Assembly (NCBI GenBank): GCA_012514505.1
Contig: JAAZAD010000112.1
Span: 1 to 33,704 of the forward strand
Source of the DNA: Rhodococcus sp. (in: high G+C Gram-positive bacteria)
GTDB taxonomy: Bacteria; Actinomycetota; Actinomycetes; Mycobacteriales; Mycobacteriaceae
Direction: 5' to 3'
DNA: 33,704 bases
The notes beneath the pieces were generated by a model. The model was not told the origin of the DNA, did no database searches, and saw only the letters and a list, made by a program, of their open reading frames with translations. Both the position numbers and the translations under genes were made by a program. Shown here piece after piece: positions 1 through 7,228 of this stretch (within the stretch, counting starts at the first letter, position 1; every line of letters starts with the position of its first letter).

Positions 1-347
1 GGTCCACCGCACCCCGTGGGGAAGAGCTCTACCAATTGGACATGCCGGTTCGGCCTGACGAGACGACTGCGCAGGCACGGATGCGCCTGCACGAGTTCGC
101 CGACGCCGTCCTTCCCGGATGGCCGGAGCGCGCCACGTGGCAGCGCACCGCCACCGCGCAAGGACGCACCGGGGCGCTCGATCTACCAGGTAGGACGTGG
201 CGGGATCGGCCCGCCGTGGAGCGCGGTTCGGACGTCTGGCTGGCCGGCGACATGGTCGCCGCACCCGGCATGCGCGGCGAGATCGCCATCAACAGTGCAC
301 TCGACGCAGCACATCGTGCAGTGCAATCTGTCCACGTTCGGACCTGA
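1..347 (+). CDS. FAD-dependent oxidoreductase, C-terminal end (partial)
   Basis: The frame is already open at the left edge (codons from base 3), so only about 114 C-terminal residues are present. The last 35 residues contain VWLAGDMVAAPGMRGEIA followed by an alanine-rich helix (NSALDAAHRAV). This is the typical C-terminal FAD-contacting segment of amine-oxidase/phytoene-desaturase-like flavoproteins, where the 'AGD' Asp contacts the FAD ribityl chain and the next helix completes the Rossmann domain. The substrate cannot be told from this fragment. Translation ends at a TGA about 50 bp before the next gene, which is on the same strand. An NAD(P)-binding oxidoreductase of unknown substrate is the safest name. 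Confidence 0.72.
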   Translation, partial: STAPRGEELYQLDMPVRPDETTAQARMRLHEFADAVLPGWPERATWQRTATAQGRTGALDLPGRTWRDRPAVERGSDVWLAGDMVAAPGMRGEIAINSALDAAHRAVQSVHVRT

Positions 348-353
348 AGTAGC

Positions 354-359
354 TATATT
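354..359 (+). promoter_or_regulatory. possible -10 box upstream of the 63-residue ORF
   Basis: TATATT lies in the 50-bp gap after the oxidoreductase and 38 bp before the next ATG. No good -35 hexamer sits at 16-18 bp, so this is weak. Confidence 0.3.
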
Positions 360-397
360 CGGGCGAAGCCGTTGCTCACGACGTCACAGGGGAGTGA

Positions 398-589
398 ATG
401 ACCATGCCCGACGCGCAGAAGAATCTCGAATCGCTTGTCGACGACGAAGACGACGTGATGCCTGCGGCTGATCAGATCCGCCAGGCACAACGAGTGGTTG
501 CTGCTCAGGCCAATGATGTCGAGGAAGCGCGCATGTTTCTGGCGATGCTCGGTATCGCGGACACCCCCGACACCGACGGGGCCCACTGA
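398..589 (+). CDS. small acidic protein of unknown function (63 aa)
   Basis: I do not recognise a family. A good Shine-Dalgarno (AGGGGAG, 388-394) sits just before the ATG at 398. A second in-frame ATG follows two codons later. The 63-residue product is strongly acidic, with the run VDDEDDV near residue 15. The middle (about residues 22-52) looks amphipathic and helical, rich in Ala, Gln, Glu and Val. There is no signal peptide, membrane segment or cysteine. It converges on the amidohydrolase gene with a 16-bp gap. The start signal and GC-rich third positions make it a real gene more likely than not. Confidence 0.6.
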   Translation: MTMPDAQKNLESLVDDEDDVMPAADQIRQAQRVVAAQANDVEEARMFLAMLGIADTPDTDGAH

Positions 590-605
590 CCCGCGATTCG
601 GTAGC

Positions 606-1541
606 TTACTCGATACCGAACAGGGCTGCCGCGTTGTCGTGGCACACTGCCCGCAACCAATCGTCGTCCGGTGCGAACCGGGTCATGCTCTCGAGCGCGC
701 TGGTGTACGTGTACGGGATGTTCGGGTAGTCGCTGCCGAACAGGATGCGATCTCCGAGCGCCGCGAGTCGTGGCAGCTCACCGGGCGGGAAGGGGGCCGT
801 TCTCTCGGTGAAGTCGGTGAATGCCATCGTCGTGTCGAGGTGAACGTTCGGGTACTTCTCCACGAGATCGAGGAACTCCGAGTACTCGGGCAGACCCATG
901 TGTGCGACGACGAGGCACAAACGCGGGAAGCGCCTGAGCAGTTCTCCGATAGGAGCAGGACCGGTATAGGTGCCCGGTGCAGGCCCTGAACCGCAGTGAA
1001 TGACGACCGGAGTACCGGCGTCCTCGATCGCCTGCCACACCGGATCGAGCAAGGGGTCGTTGGGTGAGTACTCACCCACCTGAATATGCGACTTGAAGAC
1101 CCGAACACCCGCCTCGATCGCGTCGGGGACGTACTGGGCGGCGGATTCCTCCGGGTAGAACGTGCCCGTGTGCAGGCATTCCGGGGTGCGCCCGGCGAAC
1201 TCGGCAGACCACTGCCCCAACCAGGCCGCCATACCCGGTTTGTGGGGGTACACCATGGACGTGAATCGGCGGACCCCGAAGTCGCGTAACTGCTGCACTC
1301 GGGTGTCCTCGTCGTGCCGGTAGGTGATCGGCCACGGCCTGCCGACGAGCGGGCCGACCGCATCGAAGTACTCCCACACCTTCTTCATGACGTTCCCCGG
1401 CATGAAGTGGGTGTGTACGTCGATGATTCCCGGCAATCCCAGGTCCTGCCAGAACTGCCGGACCGCGGGTGCGTCGTCAGCGACATTCGCAGTGCCAGGG
1501 GTATTCACAGCATCACGGCCGTTCGAGGCGTCTTCGCACAT
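606..1541 (-). CDS. amidohydrolase family protein (ACMSD-like TIM barrel)
   Basis: Predicted metal-dependent hydrolase or decarboxylase of the amidohydrolase-2 family, cytosolic, substrate unknown. Visible motifs are the metal-binding DVHTHF (His43, His45), FKSHIQVG around Lys150, VVIHCGSGP (His182), VVAHMGLPEY (His214) and the closing LFGSDYP (Asp271). These fall in the order expected of a TIM-barrel member, and 311 residues is a normal length. The start codon lies 2 bp after the rnhA stop, so the two genes are almost certainly co-transcribed and probably translationally coupled. I see no separate Shine-Dalgarno at this ATG, and a GTG at codon 12 is an alternative start. The first 30 residues look poorly structured. 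Confidence 0.85.
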   Translation of the reverse strand: MCEDASNGRDAVNTPGTANVADDAPAVRQFWQDLGLPGIIDVHTHFMPGNVMKKVWEYFDAVGPLVGRPWPITYRHDEDTRVQQLRDFGVRRFTSMVYPHKPGMAAWLGQWSAEFAGRTPECLHTGTFYPEESAAQYVPDAIEAGVRVFKSHIQVGEYSPNDPLLDPVWQAIEDAGTPVVIHCGSGPAPGTYTGPAPIGELLRRFPRLCLVVAHMGLPEYSEFLDLVEKYPNVHLDTTMAFTDFTERTAPFPPGELPRLAALGDRILFGSDYPNIPYTYTSALESMTRFAPDDDWLRAVCHDNAAALFGIE

Positions 1542-1543
1542 GA

Positions 1544-2086
1544 TCAGAACAGGGTCAGCGAATCGGATTCCGCCGCATCGCGCGTGGTTGGCGGAACTGG
1601 CGACGCGGGCTTCGGAGACGGGGCGGGGTCGGAGACCGGTTCCGGCTGCAGATCACCAGACACGATCGCTCGTGCCGCCTCACCGGCCAAGGTATCCGCC
1701 ACCTCGTTGTAGTGGTTGCCGACATGACCTCGCACCCAACGGAACCGGACCGGCCCCGTCCGGTCGGTGATCGCACCATCGATCGCCTGCACCAGGTTCA
1801 AGTTCTTGACCGCACCACCGCCAGCGGTCTTCCAGCCCTTGCGCTTCCACCCGGGCAACCATTCGGAAGCGCACTTGATGGCGTACTGCGAATCGGATTC
1901 GATCAGCAGTGGATCGGACCCGGGATGCGCGAGCACAGCCTCGAGCAACGCCCGCAACTCCGCGATCTGGTTGGTGCCCGATGCCTCGCCACCGGAACGG
2001 CTGGGACCTTCGTGATTGACCCACGCCCAGCCGATCGCCCCACCGGGGTTACGCAGACAGGATCCGTCGGTGCTCACGATGATCAT
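1544..2086 (-). CDS. rnhA: ribonuclease HI with proline-rich C-terminal tail
   Basis: Cleaves the RNA strand of RNA-DNA hybrids (R-loops, Okazaki primers). The full DEDD active site is visible: Asp7 in STDGSC, Glu43 in QIAELRALLEA, Asp65 in IESDSQYA and Asp131 in HYNEVADTLAGE. The catalytic-loop His is His121 in RGHVGNHYN. The KGWKTAGGGAVKNLNL segment corresponds to the basic substrate-binding handle. The RNase fold ends near residue 145. A proline/serine-rich linker follows, ending in a hydrophobic tail, DSLTLF, that resembles a sliding-clamp-binding motif. The gene is first of two with the amidohydrolase. A TAGGGT box lies 6 nt before the ATG. Confidence 0.93.
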   Translation of the reverse strand: MIIVSTDGSCLRNPGGAIGWAWVNHEGPSRSGGEASGTNQIAELRALLEAVLAHPGSDPLLIESDSQYAIKCASEWLPGWKRKGWKTAGGGAVKNLNLVQAIDGAITDRTGPVRFRWVRGHVGNHYNEVADTLAGEAARAIVSGDLQPEPVSDPAPSPKPASPVPPTTRDAAESDSLTLF

Positions 2087-2092
2087 GCTGGC

Positions 2093-2098
2093 ACCCTA
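2093..2098 (-). promoter_or_regulatory. -10-like box consistent with a leaderless rnhA transcript
   Basis: Read on the minus strand, TAGGGT fits the actinobacterial TAnnnT -10 and is followed by 6 nt and then the rnhA ATG. That spacing would place the transcription start at or next to the start codon. The same bases could act as a weak purine-rich ribosome site (AGGG), so this is tentative. Confidence 0.35.
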
Positions 2099-2180
2099 CG
2101 TCTCTCGTCTGACAAGACAACACACCGACGCAGCACTGTGGCGAGTTCCATTCGAACTCTTGCGAGGTCCGATCCGTGTA

Positions 2181-2220
2181 TGTAAGTTAGTTCTTATATA
2201 AGCAGTTAATTAATAAAGTG
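2181..2220 (+). promoter_or_regulatory. AT-rich promoter/operator region of the arsR-type gene
   Basis: A 40-bp AT-rich island in otherwise GC-rich DNA lies just ahead of the ArsR-family gene. It contains a perfect 10-bp palindrome, CTTATATAAG (2193-2202), and an 8-bp palindrome, TTAATTAA (2206-2213). The position and composition suit the core promoter and an autoregulatory ArsR operator. The exact -35 and -10 boxes cannot be fixed. Confidence 0.5.
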
Positions 2221-2228
2221 AGGAACGC

Positions 2229-2588
2229 ATGCGGACACCAGACGACCCTCTCAGCCGCATCTTCGCGGCTCTGGCCGATCCGACGCGACGCGACATCCTG
2301 GCGCGACTGGAACCCGGAGCGATCACGGTCGGCGAACTGGCCGGAGGCTACGACATGAGCGGGCCCGCCGTTTCGCAGCACCTCCGCGTGCTCGAGAAGG
2401 CAGGCCTCATCGAGCGGACGGTCAACGCCCAGTGGCGGGTGTGCTCACTGCGACCGGACGGCATGACCGATGCCGCCGAATGGATCGCCGAACACCGCGG
2501 CGCTTGGGTCGAACGCTTCGACCTGCTCGACAAATTACTCAGGCAGACCGATCCGGCGTCTGCCGCGCAACGAGAGGAACAACCATGA
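2229..2588 (+). CDS. ArsR-family winged-helix transcriptional regulator
   Basis: A 119-residue HTH regulator of the ArsR/SmtB fold. The N-terminus (IFAALADPTRRDILARL) is the signature of the group that pairs with SRPBCC/AHSA1 proteins. The recognition region is VGELAGGYDMSGPAVSQHLRVLEKAGLI at about residues 37-64, followed by the wing (RTVNAQWRVCSLRP). There is no cysteine pair for metal sensing, so a metal role is unlikely. A purine-rich GTGAGGA precedes the ATG. Its stop overlaps the next start (ATGA), so it forms a two-gene operon with the SRPBCC protein and probably represses it. The AT-rich palindromes upstream are the likely operator. Confidence 0.9.
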   Translation: MRTPDDPLSRIFAALADPTRRDILARLEPGAITVGELAGGYDMSGPAVSQHLRVLEKAGLIERTVNAQWRVCSLRPDGMTDAAEWIAEHRGAWVERFDLLDKLLRQTDPASAAQREEQP

Positions 2589-3043
2589 CGAACAAGGAAT
2601 TCACCATCGTTCGCGATCTCGACGCAGTGCCCGATCGCGTCTGGGAGGCATGGACGGACCCTGAGTTGATGGCGCAATGGATGCACCCGAACGGTGTTCA
2701 CACCCCGCGGGAATCCGTCAGTTCCGACGTGCGGGTCGGAGGTCGCTACGCGTACACGATGGTCCATGACGAAACCGGAACGGAGTACCCCACGGGTGGG
2801 CAATACCTCGAACTGGATCGCCCTCGCCTCCTCGTGTGCACCTGGGGATTGCCGGACGACCCGGTCGATACAGCACCGCGTGTCACGGTCCGCCTCGGGC
2901 CGACCGATGCCGGAACCCGCATGACGTTCACCTGCGTCGGCATCGAAGCTCATCCTGGCGACGACAACGTATACGACGGATGGTCCGAGGCGCTGGACAA
3001 CCTCGACCAGCAGACTTCCGGCGTGCGGACACGTCAGGATTGA
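2585..3043 (+). CDS. SRPBCC / AHSA1-domain protein
   Basis: A 152-residue START-like (Bet v1 fold) ligand-binding protein of the AHSA1 type. Typical opening: FTIVRDLDAVPDRVWEAWTDPELMAQWMHP. Later come GGRYAYTM and the final helix DGWSEALDNLDQ. These proteins form a deep hydrophobic pocket. The ligand here is unknown. The ATG overlaps the stop of the upstream ArsR gene by four bases, a very common arrangement in which the regulator controls its SRPBCC partner. The frame is open further upstream inside arsR, but the overlapping ATG is the sensible start. No signal peptide or membrane segment. Confidence 0.88.
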   Translation: MTNKEFTIVRDLDAVPDRVWEAWTDPELMAQWMHPNGVHTPRESVSSDVRVGGRYAYTMVHDETGTEYPTGGQYLELDRPRLLVCTWGLPDDPVDTAPRVTVRLGPTDAGTRMTFTCVGIEAHPGDDNVYDGWSEALDNLDQQTSGVRTRQD

Positions 3044-3047
3044 CGGA

Positions 3048-3053
3048 TATCCT
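3048..3053 (+). promoter_or_regulatory. -10-like box, possible leaderless promoter of the glycosylase gene
   Basis: TATCCT fits TAnnnT and is followed by exactly 7 nt before the ATG at 3061. That is the spacing expected when transcription starts at the A of the start codon. No Shine-Dalgarno is visible before this ATG, which fits a leaderless mRNA. Confidence 0.4.
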
Positions 3054-3060
3054 GGTCACG

Positions 3061-3978
3061 ATGACCGAGTCAGTCGAGGTGACGGTGACGTCCACGCGTC
3101 CACTGGATGTGGAGTCGACGCTCGATCCTCTGCGCCGCGGCAACGGCGATCCGTGTCATCGGCGCACGTCGGGCGGCGCGCTGTGGCGGACGTCGTACCT
3201 GCCGAGCGGCCCGGTCACGTATCGGCTCACGCAACCCGACCGGTTCACGGCAACAGGCCGGGCGTGGGGGTCCGGTGCACGCGAGTGGTCCGAGGGACTG
3301 GCACGGCTCGTCGGCGTCGACGACGACCCCTCTGGTTTCGCGCCGACCCACCCCGTCCTGGTGGAGGCCCACCGACGATTTCCGCATCTTCGGATCGGCC
3401 GGACGGACCATGTGTTCGAGGCCCTGGTGCCGGCAATCCTCGAGCAGCGGGTCCACGGCATCGCCGCTTTCGCATCGTGGCGACGGCTCGTGCAGAAGTT
3501 TGGGGAGCCGGCTCCCGGCCCGGCACCCGAAGGTATGCGCGTGCCGCCACCCGCGGAGGTCTGGCGCTCCATTCCGTCGTGGGAGTTCCACAAGGCCGGG
3601 GTCGACCCCGCACGGGCGCGCACCATCGTCCGGTGCGCCCAGTTCGCCGATCGGCTCGAGAAAACTGTCGATATGGAACCGGATGCGGCCATCCGTCGGC
3701 TCACCGCCGTCCCGGGCGTGGGGATCTGGACGGCCGCCGAGGTCGCACAACGGGCACTCGGCGACGCCGATGCGCTGTCCGTCGGCGACTACCACCTGGC
3801 CGCCATGATCGGGTGGACGTTCCTCGGCCATCCCATCGACGACGACGAAATGGTGGAGTACTTGGCACCTTTGCGCCCCCACCGCTACCGCGCCGTACGA
3901 CTTCTGATCGTCAGTGGCAGCGCCGTGAAACCCAAGTTCGGTCCTCGAACCCCGATCACCGACCACAGAAGCCGCTGA
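3061..3978 (+). CDS. HhH-GPD DNA glycosylase (AlkA/OGG-like superfamily)
   Basis: A 305-residue base-excision repair glycosylase. The helix-hairpin-helix is at residues 214-226 (LTAVPGVGIWTAA), and the catalytic aspartate is Asp243 in SVGDYHL. That spacing is standard for the HhH-GPD superfamily, in which the Asp activates the damaged-base glycosidic bond. LVPAILEQRVHG near residue 122 matches the helix that precedes the hairpin in these enzymes. No Fe-S cluster cysteines follow, which argues against the Nth/MutY branch. The N-terminal ~100 residues are divergent, so damage specificity (3-methyladenine versus 8-oxoguanine) is unclear. The start follows the leaderless-type box. A second, more classic AlkA lies at 24284-25135. 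Confidence 0.85.
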   Translation: MTESVEVTVTSTRPLDVESTLDPLRRGNGDPCHRRTSGGALWRTSYLPSGPVTYRLTQPDRFTATGRAWGSGAREWSEGLARLVGVDDDPSGFAPTHPVLVEAHRRFPHLRIGRTDHVFEALVPAILEQRVHGIAAFASWRRLVQKFGEPAPGPAPEGMRVPPPAEVWRSIPSWEFHKAGVDPARARTIVRCAQFADRLEKTVDMEPDAAIRRLTAVPGVGIWTAAEVAQRALGDADALSVGDYHLAAMIGWTFLGHPIDDDEMVEYLAPLRPHRYRAVRLLIVSGSAVKPKFGPRTPITDHRSR

Positions 3979-4237
3979 CGTATCCAGCCCAACGTTCCAG
4001 TGTTACTCCTAGCGGCCCGTGTTCACATGCGAACCGTGAAATTGACCGCGCAATCGAAACCCTGCATGCACCAACAGGATCTGCAGACCAGCGGACTTCG
4101 TCGAACCAGACCGCGAACGTTTACCCGTTCGTTCGGACGGGTAGCCACCGGACACAGCGCGGGCGACAACTACGCCGCCGCCTCGAAGGGGCCGGTGGGA
4201 GACGGTGCCCGTTCCCAACGACGTGGCGGGAAGTCCC
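3979..4237. other. intergenic region, no gene seen
   Basis: 259 bp between the glycosylase and the secreted-protein gene. I see no convincing coding frame or strong hairpin. Only the Shine-Dalgarno-like GGCGGGAAG (4226-4234) before the next ATG can be assigned. Confidence 0.4.
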
Positions 4238-4666
4238 ATGAAGGTGATCAAAGCATTGACGCTGTCGTTCTTTGTCGTCGTGGCCATGGCGGTGGGGAGT
4301 GGTGCGGCAACCGCCGCCCCTGCCCCGCAGCCCGTCGACCTGACCGTGCCCCTCTTCACTCCGCTGCCGGATGGCAGTAGTAGTCAGGTGGCCCAGAACC
4401 TGTTCCCCACGAACAACGCGAAGCAAGATGCGTTCGACACCATGACCGACGAAATCAACACGGGTTGGCAGACTTCCGGCATACAAGGTGTGATGATCGG
4501 ATCCAACGTCGGCATGGCCATCGGGTGTGTGTCGATCTTCCCGAACTTCATCGCCGGTTGCATACTCGGCACTGTGATCGGGGCCGGCGTCGGCGCAGTA
4601 GTCGGTATCGGACACGGAAACCCCGATGCGCAGCCGGCCGTGGAGAAGTTCTTCGCCACTCCCTGA
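4238..4666 (+). CDS. small secreted protein with glycine-zipper region
   Basis: A 142-residue exported protein of unknown function. An N-terminal Sec signal (K near the start, then LTLSFFVVVAMAVGSGAA, cleavage around ATAAP) is followed by a Pro-rich segment. The C-terminal half alternates Gly with hydrophobic residues (GVMIGSNVGMAIGCVSI, GTVIGAGVGAVVGIGHG) and has two Cys (CVSIF and AGCIL). Such glycine zippers pack or oligomerise in membranes or cell envelopes. I chose the ATG at 4238 because GGCGGGAAG lies just before it and the signal peptide starts there. An open frame continues 33 bp upstream. It converges on the next gene with a 28-bp gap. Related small exported proteins are frequent in Rhodococcus and Nocardia. 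Confidence 0.75.
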   Translation: MKVIKALTLSFFVVVAMAVGSGAATAAPAPQPVDLTVPLFTPLPDGSSSQVAQNLFPTNNAKQDAFDTMTDEINTGWQTSGIQGVMIGSNVGMAIGCVSIFPNFIAGCILGTVIGAGVGAVVGIGHGNPDAQPAVEKFFATP

Positions 4667-4696
4667 TCTGTTGGTAAAGACTCAGATCTGCTGGTC
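4665..4696. repeat. short direct and inverted repeat in a convergent gap
   Basis: GATCTGTTGGTA (4665-4676) is echoed by GATCTGCTGGTC (4685-4696). GATCTG (4665-4670) also pairs with CAGATC (4683-4688) over a 12-nt loop. This lies between two converging stop codons, where a bidirectional terminator could sit, but there is no T-tract and the stem is only 6 bp. Confidence 0.3.
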
Positions 4697-5561
4697 AGGC
4701 GGACGGCTTCACTGCACTGGGCATCAGCCCGAGGGTCAGCAGGTCGTCCAGTGGTTCGTCGACGCTCCACGTGTCGAACGAGCGAAAGGTCGCACGTAAG
4801 CGTGCGGCCTTCGCCGCTGTCAATCCGTTCAGTTCGGACACGAGCGTCTCCCCGTCTCGGGTCGCGAGGGCCTCCGCTATCGGTGCGGCCACGGCCCCTT
4901 CCAGAGCACGGTGCGTGGCGACGAGAAGATTCAGGAAGCCGTGCTGTTCGACATCCGTCTTCGGGTCCGTGTTGCGCACGCCGTGCAGCAGTCCGCCGGA
5001 CGCCTTGAACCGCACTCCGGACGCGACGAGCGCCAGAATGGATTCTGCGAGGTCTTTGTCGGCCGGGAACGACCGAGCAGTCGGCCCGCCGGTATGCAAC
5101 TTCGCCGTGTATCCCAATGCGGTCAGACCGGCCACGTACTCCAGATGATGTACGCCTCTTGGGATTTCCACACGTATTTCCACACCCTGGGGAATTTGCA
5201 GTGCACTCAGTGCCTCGAAGAACTCGGGTGCGGGCCGCCCCATGGGGTCGGCGAACTCGACTGCAGTCAACGCCACTCGATCGTCATCCTGCACCTCGGG
5301 GAGCACCCCAAATGCCTCGGCACAGCCACCGGGAAAGGTCATCGCGACCTGCAGCGGGTCTCCGGGGGCCAACTCGGATACCGCCTGGGTGAGCGCGGGC
5401 CAGCGTGGGCCTTCGACCACCAGTGGACCGATCAATCCGGAATAGGCTGCGCCCCTGTGGTTCAGGTGATCGGCAAGCGCATCCGGCAGCTTCGCCCGCT
5501 TGGGCGGAGACATCGATGCGTCGTCGCACAAGGCAGAGAACAGTGATGGAACAGCGGTCAT
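4695..5561 (-). CDS. conserved-looking protein of unknown function (288 aa)
   Basis: I cannot assign a named family. The protein is soluble, with no signal peptide or membrane segment. Its pattern of alternating short strands and helices suggests an alpha/beta barrel: a strand ending GLIGPLVVEGP, then LQVAMTFPGG, VALTAVEFADP, VEIRVEIPRGVHHLEYVAGL, YTAKLHTGGP, and a final conserved-looking block GVRFKASGGLLHGVRNTDP followed by QHGFLNLL (around residues 182-215). Charged residues cluster at strand ends, as in barrel enzymes (Lys in AKLHTGG and FKASGG, His in LLHGVRNTD). The gene begins 79 bp after the speE-like gene on the same strand and could be read through from it. Its role is unknown. Confidence 0.7.
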   Translation of the reverse strand: MTAVPSLFSALCDDASMSPPKRAKLPDALADHLNHRGAAYSGLIGPLVVEGPRWPALTQAVSELAPGDPLQVAMTFPGGCAEAFGVLPEVQDDDRVALTAVEFADPMGRPAPEFFEALSALQIPQGVEIRVEIPRGVHHLEYVAGLTALGYTAKLHTGGPTARSFPADKDLAESILALVASGVRFKASGGLLHGVRNTDPKTDVEQHGFLNLLVATHRALEGAVAAPIAEALATRDGETLVSELNGLTAAKAARLRATFRSFDTWSVDEPLDDLLTLGLMPSAVKPSA

Positions 5562-5640
5562 GTGAGAGGTCCCCTTCCTGACCAGATCGAAACGCAGCCG
5601 GGGCCTTCATCCAGTCTAGTCGCCCCGAGCCGAAACCCGA

Positions 5641-7221
5641 TCAGCGTTTGTAGCCTTTTCGCATATCCCCGACGATGTGCGGTTGATCCAGCGTCGACGG
5701 CTGGAGGTGTTGTCTCGGACGGTCTTTCGGAAAATGTGCGGCGGCGTTCAGCGTCTGCTCGTCCAAGAATCGAAGCTCGGGTACGTCCCCCGGCAGACGC
5801 AGCTCCGGAGGCCGGTCACCCTGCTGACCGAGGACGAATCCCCAGTCACCGAAACTCGGCACGTACACGTGGTACGGCGACACCGCGAGGTCCACAGAAT
5901 CCACTGTCGAGACCGTGCGCCAGTATGCATCCGGAGTGGAGTAAGGGCTGCCGGACTGTATGACGATCAGCCCGCCAGGATTCAGCATCGAGGCGGCCAC
6001 ACCATAGAACTCCGTGGAGTACAGCCGACCGAGTGCCGGGGTGTCCGGGTCCGGAAGGTCGACGATGACCGAGTCGAATCCACCTTCGTGCTCGCGGATC
6101 CACGAGAATGCGTCATCGATCACCACGTTCACACGGGGATCCATCAGTGCACCGTCGTTGAGTTCGAGCAGACGTGTATTCGCCAACTCGATCACAGCGG
6201 GATCGAGTTCGACCTGCACGATTTCGCGGACGCCGGGCAGACGCAACACCTCGCGGGCCGCCAACCCGTCGCCGCCCCCGAGGATCAGCACACGTTCGGG
6301 ATCGTTCGACACTGCCGGGTAGACCAGAGACTCGGTGTACCGATGCTCGTCGACACTCGAGAACTGGAGGTCACCGTCGAGGAAGAGCCTGGTGTCGTTC
6401 TTGCGTTCGGTGACCACGATCTCCTGGTACTGCGAACGCTCGGCCGACACCACCGGATCCGAGTACAGGCGTTGCCGGGCCGTGGTCTCGATGTCCGAGG
6501 CGCGAACCAATAGCACCCCGATGAGTGCTGCCGCCATCATCAGCGCCACCACGGCTACGAGTCGGACACGCAACGTCAGCTGAAACCTGAGCAGCACGAG
6601 AGCGACGACGGCCGCCGCGACCAGGTTGATCATGCCCGTGACGGCGGCGCCCCGGATCATGCCCACCGTGGGCAGCAGCACGAACGGCCACAGCAGACCG
6701 CCGACGAGAGCGCCCGCGTAGTCGGCGGCGTTGAGGTTGGCCAGCACCTTGCCGGTGTTCTCGGCGTCGTTGTCGGTGCGGCCGGACTGCAACAACGTCA
6801 TGAGCAGCGGCACTTCGGCACCGACGAGGATGCCGATCAGCGCCGTCGCCGCCACCAGAATCGCCGTGGTGGACCCGACGAACGTGAACGAGACGTACAG
6901 CGTCACCGCGCTGAATCCGCCGATCAGCCCGAGGAGAATTTCCACGACGACGAACGACACGGCGGCGTACGACACCAGTGGCTTCGCCAGCAGCGCACCC
7001 ACGCCGAGCGCGGCAACGAAGCCCGCCACGATCAGCGAGGTCTGGGTGATACCGCCACCGGTCAGGCTGACCGACAGCGTGAGCAGCGCGAGTTCGTAGA
7101 TCAGACCGCATGCGGCGCATGCGGCCACCGCTGCCAGCAACATCGCGCGGGCTCGGCTGCCCAGTGGGCGTGCCGAAAACGAAGGTTCCGCGGCAGTACT
7201 CGGTGCGACAGCAGTATTCAT
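5641..7221 (-). CDS. speE: membrane-embedded spermidine synthase-like protein
   Basis: A 526-residue fusion of a multi-pass membrane domain (about residues 26-240, seven or so hydrophobic segments) with a cytosolic aminopropyltransferase domain (about 245-500). The catalytic part shows YQEIVVTERK, the substrate-loop LDGDLQFSSVDEHRYTESLVYPA (residues 281-303, key Asp282, His293 and Tyr295), the SAM/decarboxylated-SAM loop LILGGGDG (312-319), the acidic end of the next strand VELD (Glu338), DDAFSW and the catalytic-type VDLPDPDTPALGRLYS (Asp388, Asp391). Spermidine synthases transfer an aminopropyl group to putrescine. Whether this membrane form does so is unproven. It is last of five co-directional genes and lies 7 bp after the DUF350 gene. 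It is about twice the length of soluble SpeE. Confidence 0.88.
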   Translation of the reverse strand: MNTAVAPSTAAEPSFSARPLGSRARAMLLAAVAACAACGLIYELALLTLSVSLTGGGITQTSLIVAGFVAALGVGALLAKPLVSYAAVSFVVVEILLGLIGGFSAVTLYVSFTFVGSTTAILVAATALIGILVGAEVPLLMTLLQSGRTDNDAENTGKVLANLNAADYAGALVGGLLWPFVLLPTVGMIRGAAVTGMINLVAAAVVALVLLRFQLTLRVRLVAVVALMMAAALIGVLLVRASDIETTARQRLYSDPVVSAERSQYQEIVVTERKNDTRLFLDGDLQFSSVDEHRYTESLVYPAVSNDPERVLILGGGDGLAAREVLRLPGVREIVQVELDPAVIELANTRLLELNDGALMDPRVNVVIDDAFSWIREHEGGFDSVIVDLPDPDTPALGRLYSTEFYGVAASMLNPGGLIVIQSGSPYSTPDAYWRTVSTVDSVDLAVSPYHVYVPSFGDWGFVLGQQGDRPPELRLPGDVPELRFLDEQTLNAAAHFPKDRPRQHLQPSTLDQPHIVGDMRKGYKR

Positions 7222-7228
7222 ACAGAGA

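Noticed and set aside
5599..5627. CGGGGC/GCCCCG stem with a 17-nt loop between the SpeE-like gene and the unassigned gene, as a terminator
   Set aside because: The loop is long, the stem only 6 bp and there is no T-tract. Such pairs are frequent in GC-rich DNA.
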